Shown piece after piece: positions 17,753-27,052 of a stretch of DNA of 64,000 nucleotides (within the stretch, counting starts at the first letter, position 1; every line of letters begins with the position of its first letter). Origin of the DNA: an uncultured Deferribacteraceae bacterium (lineage in GTDB: Bacteria; Chrysiogenota; Deferribacteres; Deferribacterales; Mucispirillaceae); contig CAMRCY010000006.1 of assembly GCA_947041165.1 (NCBI GenBank), positions 1 to 64,000 on the forward strand. The letters are read 5' to 3'. The notes beneath the pieces were generated by a model, which was given only the letters and a program-made list of their open reading frames with translations, had not been told where the DNA came from and made no database searches. The position numbers and the translations under genes are program-made.

Positions 17753-18325
17753 ATGCCTATTACACCTAATCAATTTAAAAGAGGTTCTAAGTTAGAGGAG
17801 TCGGGTGAACCTTACTCAGTTGTCGAGTATCTACACATAAAATGTGGTAGAGGCGGAGCAAATGTTAGAACAAAATTAAAGAATTTAATTAACGGAAAAG
17901 TAATCGAACGTACATATTCATCTGATGAAAAGATTAAAACCCCAGATTTTGAAGAGCGTAACATGCAATATCTTTATAAAGATGGCGATAACTATGTTTT
18001 CATGGATAACGATAGCTTTGAGCAGATAAATCTAACTGATGACGAGATCGGAGAGAGCAGTCTATTCATGCCAGAATCGTTAGAGGTTTATGTTCAACTA
18101 TTCAATCAGAAACCGATCGGTGTTACATTACCTAATTTTGTTGAGTTAGAGATCACTCAAACAGATCCTGGCGTTAAAGGTGACACAGTTTCAAGTTCAT
18201 CAAAACCTGCAACAACAATAACTGGTGCAACTGTGAACGTGCCATTATTTATTAATGAAGGCGATGTGATCAAAATAGATACTCGTGAATCTACATACGT
18301 GGAACGTGTTAGATCAGCTAGATAA
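17753..18325 (+). CDS. efp: Elongation factor P with an Arg-type modification loop
   Basis: A 190-aa three-domain EF-P, which rescues ribosomes stalled at polyproline. KOW, OB and C-terminal domains are all recognisable (VVEYLHIK, VRTKLKNL, ERNMQYLYKDGDNYVFMD, GVTLPNFVELEI, the C-terminal PLFINEGDVIKIDTRE). The tip loop that is normally PGKGxAFVR reads CGRGGANVR here, with Arg at the post-translationally modified position and Cys and Asn in place of Pro and Phe. Start ATG 17753 has GTGGAG 7 nt upstream; GTG 17741 is part of that site. It is the first of the plus-strand genes and divergent from glyS. Confidence 0.97.
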   Translation: MPITPNQFKRGSKLEESGEPYSVVEYLHIKCGRGGANVRTKLKNLINGKVIERTYSSDEKIKTPDFEERNMQYLYKDGDNYVFMDNDSFEQINLTDDEIGESSLFMPESLEVYVQLFNQKPIGVTLPNFVELEITQTDPGVKGDTVSSSSKPATTITGATVNVPLFINEGDVIKIDTRESTYVERVRSAR

Positions 18326-18655
18326 TTTGCTGGCTTAGTTTGTGGACAAGTTTGTAAGCGATACAATTATATTAACTAGCTAGTTCTCTAGATTGATTAA
18401 CAAGTCAGTTTGTGGATAGTAGTTGGCTTATAGTTACTACTTTTATATCGTAACTAGATAGTTTATCTAGAGTTTATAGTTAATGCTTGTGAGTTGGTAT
18501 CTATTAAGAGTGTCACATAATATTGATTAATAATGATAGTATCAGTTAAATAAATATACAGCAGAAAAGATTTGTAGTAGAGATAGATATACGTTATATA
18601 CTTGCAGTAATGCAAAAAAATACAAATAAAATACCTTACGATATAAGAGAATGTT
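18326..18655. repeat. efp downstream spacer with weak tandem repeats
   Basis: Non-coding. GCTTAGTTTGTGGACAAGTTTG just after efp is echoed by AAGTCAGTTTGTGGATAGTAG at about 18401-18421. AACTAGCTAGTTCTCTAGA at 18375 is echoed by AACTAGATAGTTTATCTAGA at 18455. These look like old duplications with a period near 70-85 bp. AAGAGA at 18645-18650 is the ribosome site of the next gene. Confidence 0.45.
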
Positions 18656-20260
18656 ATGTTGATTAATAGACCCCTAGTTACAGTTTTTTCAGTTTTTGTA
18701 TCATTATTTCTAACCTCATCATATATATATGCGTTAGATACGGATAATTCTTCAAAACCTGCTATCAGTGAAAATGAGATGTCGCTACTTTATTTAAAAG
18801 TTGTCAATCTTGAAGCTGAAGGTAAGTATGAAGAGGCGATAAAGATACTTGATGAGATGTTGGCAGTTGAAGAAAACGCTACATTTTATGAGAAATATAT
18901 TTATATGTTAATTTATTCAAATGATATAGAAAAATCTTTAGCTACATCACTAAAAGCGAATAAATTATATCCAGATGACATTATATTTATCAAATTCTTA
19001 GCTCAGATATATGAGTTTAAAGAAGATTATGCAAAAAGCGTCAAATATCTTGATGCTCTTATACAAAAATCAGACACAAATATCGATTATGTTTTCATTA
19101 AAGCCTCAATACTCGTTAAAATGGGACAAAAAACTACAGCTCTAAAAGAATTTAACAAACTTATTAATATGGGTAACAGCAAATCTGAGTATTACGTTAA
19201 TCGTGGTAATCTTCATCAAGATATGGGTAACATCAAGTTAGCTATAGATGACTATAGATCAGCAGTTGATATTGATCGCAATATGTTAGCACTTCTTAGG
19301 TTGTCAGATATTTATCTTAAAGAAAATAATAAAGAAGAATCTAAAAAATATCTAGAGATGATTGTGGGCAGTAACGAAACGATGGTTCTTCCTGAAATTA
19401 AATTAGGTGAGATTTATCTTGAAGATAAAGATTATCAGAAAGCAATCGAGTTATATCAAAACTTTGCTAAGAAGATGGAAGGGAAAGATAAAGTATCTGT
19501 ATTAAAATATCTTGGTAACATTCAAGTTTCTATGGGTGATTATGATAATGCTTCTATAACATTTGAAGAGATATTGATGTTAGCACCTGAGGATACATTA
19601 AACTATTATTCAGCTGGATATCTAAATGAGTTAGCAGAGAAAAACGATAAAGCGTTAGCTATATATAATGACGCTCTTAAACTTCAACCAAATTTTGCAT
19701 CAATTATCAAGCGTGTGTCTGTTATATATCTTTTAGATAATAAATCAGATAAATCTATAGAAGTATTAGCAAATATAGATGAAATTGAAAGAGATGTCGA
19801 TTATTATCGTCTTCTGGCAGAGTCATATTTACAAGAAGATGAGAGTAAGCAAGCGGTAATAATTTTAAATGAAGGTTTAAAATCTAATCCAACATCAGAT
19901 GAAATATTTTATTCATTAGCAATAGCGTATGATAAGTTAGATAAGCGAGAAGATTCAATAGTGAACATAAAGAAAGCTAATGAGTTATCTCCTAACAACC
20001 CTATATATCAGAACTTTTTAGGTTACATGTATGTTCTAAATGAGATTAATTTAGATGAGGCTATCAAGCTTATAACAAGTGCTTTAGATAAAGATCCTGA
20101 TAATGCGGCATATCTAGATAGTTTAGGCTGGGCATATTTTATGAAGAAGAAGTATAAAAAAGCGTACAGCTATATAGAGCGCGCAGCAGAACTTGCACCT
20201 GATGAGAAGGAGATAGTTGATCATCTTGAAGAGATTAAAAAGAAACTTAAAATCAAGTAA
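18656..20260 (+). CDS. Periplasmic tetratricopeptide-repeat protein
   Basis: A 534-aa protein with a signal peptide (hydrophobic residues 8-25, likely cut after SYIYA). About twelve TPR units follow, for example EGKYEEAIKILDEMLA, KLAIDDYRSAVDID, DYQKAIELYQNFA, DYDNASITFEEILMLAPED, and the C-terminal pair DSLGWAYFMKKKYKKAYSYIERAAELAPDE. The final LDxLGWAYF type repeat is common in TPR proteins located next to lolB in other bacteria. It probably acts as a scaffold for envelope protein complexes. The downstream lipoprotein start overlaps its end by 44 bp, so the two are translationally linked. Confidence 0.9.
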   Translation: MLINRPLVTVFSVFVSLFLTSSYIYALDTDNSSKPAISENEMSLLYLKVVNLEAEGKYEEAIKILDEMLAVEENATFYEKYIYMLIYSNDIEKSLATSLKANKLYPDDIIFIKFLAQIYEFKEDYAKSVKYLDALIQKSDTNIDYVFIKASILVKMGQKTTALKEFNKLINMGNSKSEYYVNRGNLHQDMGNIKLAIDDYRSAVDIDRNMLALLRLSDIYLKENNKEESKKYLEMIVGSNETMVLPEIKLGEIYLEDKDYQKAIELYQNFAKKMEGKDKVSVLKYLGNIQVSMGDYDNASITFEEILMLAPEDTLNYYSAGYLNELAEKNDKALAIYNDALKLQPNFASIIKRVSVIYLLDNKSDKSIEVLANIDEIERDVDYYRLLAESYLQEDESKQAVIILNEGLKSNPTSDEIFYSLAIAYDKLDKREDSIVNIKKANELSPNNPIYQNFLGYMYVLNEINLDEAIKLITSALDKDPDNAAYLDSLGWAYFMKKKYKKAYSYIERAAELAPDEKEIVDHLEEIKKKLKIK

Positions 20261-20855
20261 CAGTTTTAAGTTAATATTTCTATCACTTTTTGTATCAACC
20301 ATATTTATCGGTTGTGCATCAAAGGGGCGTATTAGCGATATAGATATTGTTGATAATATGTCTTTTACTTTAAACGATAACGACACAATTTATTTTGATA
20401 AGTACACAGGAAAAGCTACTGTTTCATTTGTAAATTTTGGTGACATGTCATCATTTACGGCGTTAGTTAAGAAAGATGGCAATAACCTTAAATTAAATAT
20501 ATTAGGTGTATTTAATACAGTTGTTGCAGATATAACTTATAAAGATGGTTATTTATTAGCAAGTTCTAGGGGCGAGAATATCGCTAACAATATTTTAAGT
20601 GTTGTAACAGAAGAGCAGATGTCGGATATCGTTAGATATATGAATACAGAGTATATGTTAGCAATTAAAAGTTACGAAAGTTTTTACTCAGACGATATCG
20701 GTTTAGTTCACAAATCTACCTATCGAGATCTTTACAGCATTGTAAGTTACTATTATTCATCAACAGGAATTCCTAGAACGATTATTTTATCAGATGGTCA
20801 TAGGGATATATCAATAAAGTTTCTAAACGCTAAAGGGTGGAGTTCATCAAAGTGA
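20217..20855 (+). CDS. LolB-like outer-membrane lipoprotein
   Basis: A 212-aa lipoprotein with signal segment FKLIFLSLFVSTIFIGC and lipobox FIGC. The mature part is beta-rich with an early FTALVKKDGNNLKLNILGVFNTVVADI segment that resembles the LolB fold (xxLxIxGPFGxxxxxI). LolB accepts lipoproteins from LolA and inserts them in the outer membrane. Sequence identity is too low to name it outright. The call leans on the gene order TPR, lipoprotein, ispE, prs, pth, which parallels lolB-ispE-prs in other proteobacteria. Start TTG 20217 has a strong AAGGAG 4 nt upstream and lies inside the TPR gene. Confidence 0.65.
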   Translation: MIILKRLKRNLKSSNSFKLIFLSLFVSTIFIGCASKGRISDIDIVDNMSFTLNDNDTIYFDKYTGKATVSFVNFGDMSSFTALVKKDGNNLKLNILGVFNTVVADITYKDGYLLASSRGENIANNILSVVTEEQMSDIVRYMNTEYMLAIKSYESFYSDDIGLVHKSTYRDLYSIVSYYYSSTGIPRTIILSDGHRDISIKFLNAKGWSSSK

Positions 20856-21709
20856 GTTTAATATCTGCTAAAAGTTATGCAAAGATAAATCTATTTCTTT
20901 ATGTAACAGGTAAACGACAAGATGGTTATCACGATATATATACACTTTTTTTACCTATTGATATTCACGATGTTTTAACCATTAAACGAGCAGAGAAATT
21001 AGAATTTAGATCAAACAATAACACACTTCAATTAAATGACGACAATATAATAATTAAGACTGATACGATATTACGCAACGAGTATGGATTAGATATAAGT
21101 TACAGTATAGACTTAGATAAACATATTCCGATAGGTGCAGGATTAGGTGGAGGCAGTTCAAACGCTGCAACATACTTAAAACTTGTAAATACTGATAGTT
21201 CTTTAAATCTTACCGATGCACAGATGATATCTATAATGGAAAGAGTTGGTTCAGATACGGTATTTTTCCTTGATCCTAAACCTAAATTAGGTTATGGCAG
21301 GGGCGAAAAATTAGAAGATATTGATTTTAAAGTGGGGTTATTTCTGCTTATAATAAACCCTAATATATTTATATCGACGAAAGAAGTTTACTGTAGCAAA
21401 ACATTACAGTTGACGGATTTTAAAACTATAGATATTATTAATGAAAGTTGTATATCAAACTATATTGATGTTATGCGATTAATGCATAACGATCTTGAAA
21501 GAGTTGTGCTTCCAGTTAATTTAATAATAAATGATATTATTGAGAAATTAAATAATTATGATGATAACTCTAAAGCGTTGATGAGTGGTTCGGGTTCGAC
21601 AATTTTCTCAGTTTATGAGTCACAAGAGAGTTGTAGTAAGGCAGTATCTTATATATCCAGTATATATCCAGATTTTTATATTAAAGAGGCTTCTGTTATT
21701 TTAGAGTAG
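20852..21709 (+). CDS. ispE: 4-diphosphocytidyl-2-C-methyl-D-erythritol kinase
   Basis: A 285-aa GHMP kinase of the MEP isoprenoid pathway. Motifs are SYAKINLFL with KRQDGYH (substrate side), the ATP loop PIGAGLGGGSSNAA at about residues 90-103 and the C-terminal SGSGSTIFSVY. GTG 20852 overlaps the stop of the lipoprotein gene (GTGA) and gives the normal N-terminus; GTG 20837 would add five residues. It ends about 110 bp before prs. Confidence 0.94.
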   Translation: MSLISAKSYAKINLFLYVTGKRQDGYHDIYTLFLPIDIHDVLTIKRAEKLEFRSNNNTLQLNDDNIIIKTDTILRNEYGLDISYSIDLDKHIPIGAGLGGGSSNAATYLKLVNTDSSLNLTDAQMISIMERVGSDTVFFLDPKPKLGYGRGEKLEDIDFKVGLFLLIINPNIFISTKEVYCSKTLQLTDFKTIDIINESCISNYIDVMRLMHNDLERVVLPVNLIINDIIEKLNNYDDNSKALMSGSGSTIFSVYESQESCSKAVSYISSIYPDFYIKEASVILE

Positions 21710-21817
21710 TTTAAGGAAACTATCAATGTGTTAAGTAGATTTATTTTTAACATTAATATGTTTTATGATTGTGGTGTTTATACATGATGATTAATATTAA
21801 ATAGATGGAGCGATGTT

Positions 21818-22771
21818 ATGGACTTTTTAGTCTTCTCAGGCAGTGCCAATAAGGCATTAGCAGAAGGAATAGCAACAAGATTAGGAATTAGACTTGGTGC
21901 TTGTACGGTAGGTAAATTTTCAGACGGCGAGATTATGGTTCGTATTAATGAATCAGTACGTGGTAGAGATGTTTTTATAGTTCAACCGACTTCATTCCCA
22001 ACAGATACTAATCTAATGGAATTAATGATCATGACAGATGCACTAAAGAGAGCATCAGCAAACTCTATAACAGCAGTAATGCCATATTTTGGTTATAGTA
22101 GACAAGATCGTGCAACGGAGCCTAGAGTTCCAATCACAGCTAAATTGATAGCTGATTTATTAACTCGTAGTGGAATAAATAGATTAGTTACAATGGATCT
22201 TCACGCAGGGCAGATACAAGGGTTTTTCGACATTCCTGTTGATAACTTATATGCGTTACCTGTATTCACATCTTACTTAAAAGGATTAAATTTTTCTGCA
22301 GAGAATACTGTTATCGTATCACCTGATGCAGGTGGTGTTGCAAGAGCTAGAATATACGCTAAAAATGTTGGTGTTCCGTTAGCGATTGTTGATAAACGTA
22401 GATCAGCACCGAACCAATCTAAGGCTATGAATGTGATAGGAGATGTTGAAGGTAAAACGGCGATATTAGTTGATGATATGATCGATACTGCTGGAACATT
22501 AACTGAGGCTGCAAAAGCGTTAAAAGAGATGGGTGGAGCAAAAGCTGTTTATGCTATGGCAACTCACGGAATATTATCAGGTCCTGCGATTGAGAGAATT
22601 GTAAACAGTAGTATTGAGAAAGTTATTATAACAGACACAATAGATAACTCTAAGGTAGCAGGGATTAGTAAGATAGAAATTTTATCTGTTGCAGATATTT
22701 TATCTATGTCAATAGAGCGTATACATTTAAAAGAGAGTATCTCTTCTTTATTTTTAAATAACGAAAGTTAA
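21818..22771 (+). CDS. prs: Ribose-phosphate pyrophosphokinase
   Basis: A 317-aa class I PRPP synthase making PRPP from ribose 5-phosphate and ATP for purine, pyrimidine, histidine and NAD synthesis. Diagnostic segments are FSGSANKALAEGIA, KFSDGEIMVRINESVRG, MPYFGYSRQDR (catalytic flexible loop), VTMDLHAGQIQGFF, SPDAGGVARAR and the PRPP-binding VDDMIDTAGT. Length is normal. It is 14 bp upstream of pth. No rplY gene lies between them, although many bacteria have one there. Confidence 0.97.
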   Translation: MDFLVFSGSANKALAEGIATRLGIRLGACTVGKFSDGEIMVRINESVRGRDVFIVQPTSFPTDTNLMELMIMTDALKRASANSITAVMPYFGYSRQDRATEPRVPITAKLIADLLTRSGINRLVTMDLHAGQIQGFFDIPVDNLYALPVFTSYLKGLNFSAENTVIVSPDAGGVARARIYAKNVGVPLAIVDKRRSAPNQSKAMNVIGDVEGKTAILVDDMIDTAGTLTEAAKALKEMGGAKAVYAMATHGILSGPAIERIVNSSIEKVIITDTIDNSKVAGISKIEILSVADILSMSIERIHLKESISSLFLNNES

Positions 22772-22785
22772 TTAGAGATTGCTAA

Positions 22786-23343
22786 ATGTTAATAGTTGGA
22801 CTAGGTAACCCAGGGACAGAATATACACAAACTCGCCACAATATAGGATTTATGTTGATAGACCGTATTGCGAGTAGGTTTAATATATCTATGAAGCGTA
22901 AGTTTCAAGGTATGTATGGAATTGGTGAGATATTAGGTAAGAAAGTATACCTTCTAAAACCAGAAACATATATGAATAGATCTGGGATATCTGTTAGAGA
23001 GTGTGCAGATTTTTATAAGATAGATGTATCAGATATTATTGTAGCGCATGACGATATCCATATACCGTTTGATAGTATAAAGTTAAAACATAACGGCTCG
23101 GCAGGTGGTCATAACGGTATTAAGTCTATGATTAATATGTTATCAACGCAAGAGTTTAAAAGGTTGAAGATCGGTGTTGGAATGGATATGGATGCAAAAG
23201 GTGGCGATCAATCTAGTTATGTGTTGGGCAAGTTTAATCGGTATGAGTTAAAGGCTATGGATAATATTTTAGCAAGATCGGAGTCGGCTATAGAGCTTAC
23301 ATTAACAGATGGTATAGTAAGAGCGATGAACGAGTTTAATTAA
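22786..23343 (+). CDS. pth: Peptidyl-tRNA hydrolase
   Basis: A 185-aa enzyme that releases peptides from peptidyl-tRNA after premature drop-off. It shows IVGLGNPGTEYTQTRHNIGF (with the catalytic His in TRHN), KPETYMNRSG, HDDIHIPFDSIKLK and GSAGGHNGIKSM. Length is normal. The last codons (GTTTAATTAA) also form the first unit of the repeat downstream. Confidence 0.97.
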   Translation: MLIVGLGNPGTEYTQTRHNIGFMLIDRIASRFNISMKRKFQGMYGIGEILGKKVYLLKPETYMNRSGISVRECADFYKIDVSDIIVAHDDIHIPFDSIKLKHNGSAGGHNGIKSMINMLSTQEFKRLKIGVGMDMDAKGGDQSSYVLGKFNRYELKAMDNILARSESAIELTLTDGIVRAMNEFN

Positions 23344-23500
23344 TAATAGAATAAGTTTGCAAGTAGTTGATGGGTGGTTTAATTAATATTTATATAAGTT
23401 TGAATAAGTAGTTGGTGGACAATATAATAAGTATGAAGAAGTTTAAGTTTAATTGATAGTAGAATAAGTTTGAAGAAGTAACACTTGTAAGTTTTGCAAA
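23334..23500. repeat. Imperfect direct repeats containing the pth 3' end
   Basis: GTTTAATTAATA..ATAAGTTTG..AAGTAGTTG begins in the pth stop region at 23334 and recurs at 23377 and, more degraded, at 23447 (GTTTAATTGATAGTAGAATAAGTTTG). The spacing is 43 and 70 bp. No gene is visible in 23344-23604; the hppA ribosome site GAGAGGTGA lies at about 23592-23600. Confidence 0.65.
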
Positions 23501-23604
23501 GTTTGGTTTGATTTTATTTATATGGGTTTTTTAAAAAAACTATATTTAGTAAGTTAAATAAAGTTGTATCTTTTGATAATAATATTCAGATGAGAGGTGA
23601 CTAA

Positions 23605-25641
23605 ATGGATTTAAGTATTAATTATGTAGCTCCTGTTTTAGGATTAGTAGGGCTACTGTTTGCGATGGTTATTTATTTTTCTTTAAAGAAAGAACCAGCT
23701 GGGAATGCGAAGATGGTAGAGATTTCTGATGCTATTCATGAAGGTGCTATGGCATTTCTTTTTAGAGAGTACAGAGTTTTGGTTATTTTCATAGCGATAG
23801 CAGCGGGGCTTATGATGTTATCACCATCACTCGGTGTTTTAACGATGGTATCATTTCTTTTTGGTGCAGGCTCATCAGTTTTAGCAGGTTTTCTGGGGAT
23901 GAAAGCTGCTACAATTGCGAATGTTAGAACATCAGAGGCTGCAAGAAGTTCAGGTATAGCGAAAGCGTTAAGCGTATCATATAGTGGTGGAGCTGTAATG
24001 GGATTATCTGTTGCATCTCTAGGTTTAATCGGAGTTGGAGTTCTATATATCTTTTTAGGAGATATTGTAGACGTTAAACATATCAACGGATTTGCGATGG
24101 GTGCATCATCTATTGCACTTTTCTCAAGAGTTGGTGGTGGAATATATACTAAAGCAGCTGACGTTGGTTCAGATTTAGTTGGTAAGATTGAAGCAGGAAT
24201 TCCAGAGGATGATCCAAGAAATCCAGGAGTTATTGCAGATAACGTTGGTGACAATGTTGGTGATATCGCAGGAATGGGTGCAGATATATTTGAATCATAT
24301 GTTGGTTCAATAATAGCAACTATGGCGATTGCAGCAACAGGTTCAATCGGTCTTATAGAGATGATAGGAATAACAGGTGCAGCAGAAGATGTTTCAAGAT
24401 CAACATTAATGTTTGTACCTATTTTATTTGCTATATTAGGCTTACTAGCATCAATGATAGGTATTCTATCTATGAAGTTATTAAAGAATACAGATCCAGC
24501 TGGTGCATTAAGATATTCAACATTTATCGGAGCAGGTTTATTTCTTATACTTGCATTTGTTGGTGTAAAGTTTACAGGTGTTTCTGTGAATGTATTTTAT
24601 GCAGTTTTAGTAGGTACAGTTGCAGGATTATTAATCGGACTTGTTACAGAGTATTATACATCAAGCAAACCGATGTTACGTATTGCTGAGGCTTCAAAAA
24701 CTGGTCCTGCTACAAATATTATACAAGGGATAGCAGTTGGTTTAGAGTCAACTATTATGCCTATATTAATTATATGTAGTGCGATATTTATCGGAGATTA
24801 TTTTGCAGGATTATACGGAATAGGTATCGCTGCAGTTGGTATGCTTGCAACAGTTGGAGTTACAATGACAGTTGATGCATACGGACCAATCGCAGATAAC
24901 GCTGGTGGAATATCAGAGATGGCAGGGTTAGGCAAAGATGTTCGTAAGATCACAGATAGCCTTGATGCATTAGGAAACACAACAGCTGCAATGGGTAAAG
25001 GATTTGCGATCGGATCGGCAGCGTTGACGGCGCTCGCATTATTCTCAGCATATTCAGCAACTGCAAATATTGAGTCGATAAATCTTATGCAGACAGAGGT
25101 TATCATCGGTGCATTAATAGGTGGATTACTTCCATTTGTTATAGGTGCGATGACAATGACATCTGTTGGTAAAGCAGCTGCTGCAATGGTTGAAGAAATC
25201 CGTAGACAGTTTAGAGAAATTCCAGGCTTATTAGAAGGAAGAGAGGGTGTTAAACCTGATTCTAAAAAGTGTGTAGATATATCAACAAAGGCAGCATTGA
25301 AAGAGATGATATTACCAGGCGTAATCGCAGCAGTAGCACCGATAGCTGTTGGTTTTATATTAGGTAAAGAAGCGTTAGGTGGAATGCTAGGTGGAGCTAC
25401 AATTACGGGTGTGTTACTAGCACTTATGATGGCGAACGCTGGTGGTGCATGGGATAACGCTAAGAAAGCTATTGAGAAAGGCGATATTGAAGGTGAAGAG
25501 AAAGGTGGAGATGCACATAAAGCTGCAGTTGTAGGCGATACAGTTGGTGATCCATTTAAAGATACTTCAGGTCCTGCGATGAATATATTAATTAAATTAA
25601 TGAGTATCATTGCACTTATCATAGCACCATTAATAGCGTAA
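23605..25641 (+). CDS. hppA: Membrane-bound pyrophosphatase, K+-dependent type
   Basis: A 678-aa integral membrane enzyme with about 15-16 helices that couples pyrophosphate hydrolysis to H+ or Na+ export. The active-site loops are intact: [20 protein letters not shown], then [15 protein letters not shown] at about residues 190-222, and [13 protein letters not shown] plus the late [31 protein letters not shown] near residue 455 carries Ala at the position that distinguishes K+-dependent enzymes from K+-independent ones (Lys). Whether it pumps Na+ or H+ cannot be decided from these motifs alone. It stands as its own transcription unit and is typical of energy-limited anaerobes. Confidence 0.97.
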   Translation: MDLSINYVAPVLGLVGLLFAMVIYFSLKKEPAGNAKMVEISDAIHEGAMAFLFREYRVLVIFIAIAAGLMMLSPSLGVLTMVSFLFGAGSSVLAGFLGMKAATIANVRTSEAARSSGIAKALSVSYSGGAVMGLSVASLGLIGVGVLYIFLGDIVDVKHINGFAMGASSIALFSRVGGGIYTKAADVGSDLVGKIEAGIPEDDPRNPGVIADNVGDNVGDIAGMGADIFESYVGSIIATMAIAATGSIGLIEMIGITGAAEDVSRSTLMFVPILFAILGLLASMIGILSMKLLKNTDPAGALRYSTFIGAGLFLILAFVGVKFTGVSVNVFYAVLVGTVAGLLIGLVTEYYTSSKPMLRIAEASKTGPATNIIQGIAVGLESTIMPILIICSAIFIGDYFAGLYGIGIAAVGMLATVGVTMTVDAYGPIADNAGGISEMAGLGKDVRKITDSLDALGNTTAAMGKGFAIGSAALTALALFSAYSATANIESINLMQTEVIIGALIGGLLPFVIGAMTMTSVGKAAAAMVEEIRRQFREIPGLLEGREGVKPDSKKCVDISTKAALKEMILPGVIAAVAPIAVGFILGKEALGGMLGGATITGVLLALMMANAGGAWDNAKKAIEKGDIEGEEKGGDAHKAAVVGDTVGDPFKDTSGPAMNILIKLMSIIALIIAPLIA

Positions 25642-25951
25642 GATTTATTACATATTATTATTAGCGTAGCAACTATTATGCACAGTATTAATCGTGTAAT
25701 AGTGATTGCAGTTGGCATTAGTATAGAAGTTATTATGTATAGCTACAAAAGTAGAAGTTTATATTTATTTAAAATATCTCTAGCTCTCTAGTATTTAGGG
25801 AGTTAGAGAATTCTTAATATCTGTGTGTGTGATTAAAATTATAAGTTATAAATTATAATTTTAATATTTAGATATTAATAAGTTATTAAGGTTAAGATAT
25901 TAATAATTTATTATAGTTTAAATATTAAAAGTTTATAATGTGGAGTACAAA
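25642..25951. other. hppA-ychF spacer
   Basis: No coding sequence. 25671-25705 (TAGCAACTATTATGCACAGT then ATTAATCGTGTAA) weakly resembles the hppA 3' end (TTGCACTTATCATAGCACCA then TTAATAGCGTAA), possibly an old duplicate. A hairpin follows at 25777. The last 90 bp are almost pure A/T and hold the ychF ribosome site GTGGAG. Confidence 0.5.
25777..25815 (+). terminator. Possible terminator after hppA
   Basis: TCTCTA-g-CTC (25777-25786) pairs with GAG-t-TAGAGA (25800-25809), a nine-pair stem. It is followed by the weak T-rich tail ATTCTT. Confidence 0.4.
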
Positions 25952-27052
25952 TTGGGATTTTCAGCAGGGATAGTCGGTCTACCAAATATCGGCAAATCAA
26001 CATTATTCAACGCATTATCTAAGGCACAAAATGTAGCAAGTGAGAATTATCCTTTCTGCACAATAGATCCAAACAAGGGTATAATCCCTGTTCCAGATGA
26101 TAGAATGGATTTTATTATACAGTATGTAAAACCGAAATCTATCGTTCCAACAACAGTAGAGTTTGTAGATATCGCAGGACTTGTAAAAGGTGCTAGTAAA
26201 GGTGAGGGGTTAGGTAATAAATTTCTAACAGATATCCGTCAAACCGATGCTATAATCCATTTAGTTAGAGCGTTTGATAATGATGATGTTCATCACGTAG
26301 AAGGCTCGGTTGATCCAGCGAGAGATATTGATATAATTAACACAGAACTTGTAATATCAGATATGGAGATTTTGGAACGTGCTTTAACTAAATACTCTAA
26401 GACAGCAAAATCTGGTGATAAATCATTATTAAGAAAAGCTGAAATTATAACAGAACTTGTAAAAGGTTTAAACGATGGTTTAAAACTTAGATCTATGATC
26501 GATGGCAATTTAGAGTTTGAAGAGTGTATAAGAGAGTATCAATTATTAACAGCAAAACCTATCCTATATTTAGCAAATGTGAATGAAGAAGATCTTGCAA
26601 CGGACAATGAATATTGTGCGAAGATACGCAAAATCGCTGAAGGTGAGGGTGCTAAATTTCTAAAAATATCTGCTAAGATGGAGTGTGAGCTTCAAGATCT
26701 ATCAGATGAAGAAACGAAAGAATATTTAGAGTCTGTTGGTATTAGTAAATCTGGTTTAGAGAATTTAATTTTAAACGGTTATGCACTGCTAGGACTTGTA
26801 ACATATTTTACAGCAGGCGAGAAAGAAGTTAGAGCATGGACGATCACATCAGGAATGACTGCAAAAGAGTCAGCAGGAAAAATTCACTCAGATATTGAGC
26901 GAGGTTTTATCCGTGCAGATGTCTGTTCATATTCAGATTTTGTCGAACTTAAATCTTTAACTGTTGCAAAAGAGAAAGGCAAGTTAAGAGTAGAAGGTAA
27001 AGAATATATTGTGAAAGATGGTGATATAATATACTTTAGGTTTAATGTATAA
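25952..27052 (+). CDS. ychF: Ribosome-associated GTPase/ATPase YchF (OLA1 family)
   Basis: A 366-aa Obg-related NTPase that binds ribosomes and prefers ATP. Motifs are GIVGLPNIGKST (P-loop), FVDIAGLVKGASKGEGLGN (G3), an inserted coiled-coil helical domain at about 120-200, LYLANVNEED (the NxxE that replaces NKxD and gives ATP preference) and a C-terminal TGS domain with GFIRADVCSYSDF. TTG 25952 gives the usual MGF start and has GGAG 8 nt upstream; GTG 25940 would add four residues. The SH3-domain gene overlaps its stop by 8 bp. Confidence 0.96.
   Translation: MGFSAGIVGLPNIGKSTLFNALSKAQNVASENYPFCTIDPNKGIIPVPDDRMDFIIQYVKPKSIVPTTVEFVDIAGLVKGASKGEGLGNKFLTDIRQTDAIIHLVRAFDNDDVHHVEGSVDPARDIDIINTELVISDMEILERALTKYSKTAKSGDKSLLRKAEIITELVKGLNDGLKLRSMIDGNLEFEECIREYQLLTAKPILYLANVNEEDLATDNEYCAKIRKIAEGEGAKFLKISAKMECELQDLSDEETKEYLESVGISKSGLENLILNGYALLGLVTYFTAGEKEVRAWTITSGMTAKESAGKIHSDIERGFIRADVCSYSDFVELKSLTVAKEKGKLRVEGKEYIVKDGDIIYFRFNV

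Noticed and set aside
24798-25718. 306-codon open frame antisense to hppA
   Set aside because: Shadow of a biased, Ala/Gly-rich gene. The peptide is Ile/Ala/Pro-rich with no recognisable domain, and hppA is certain.
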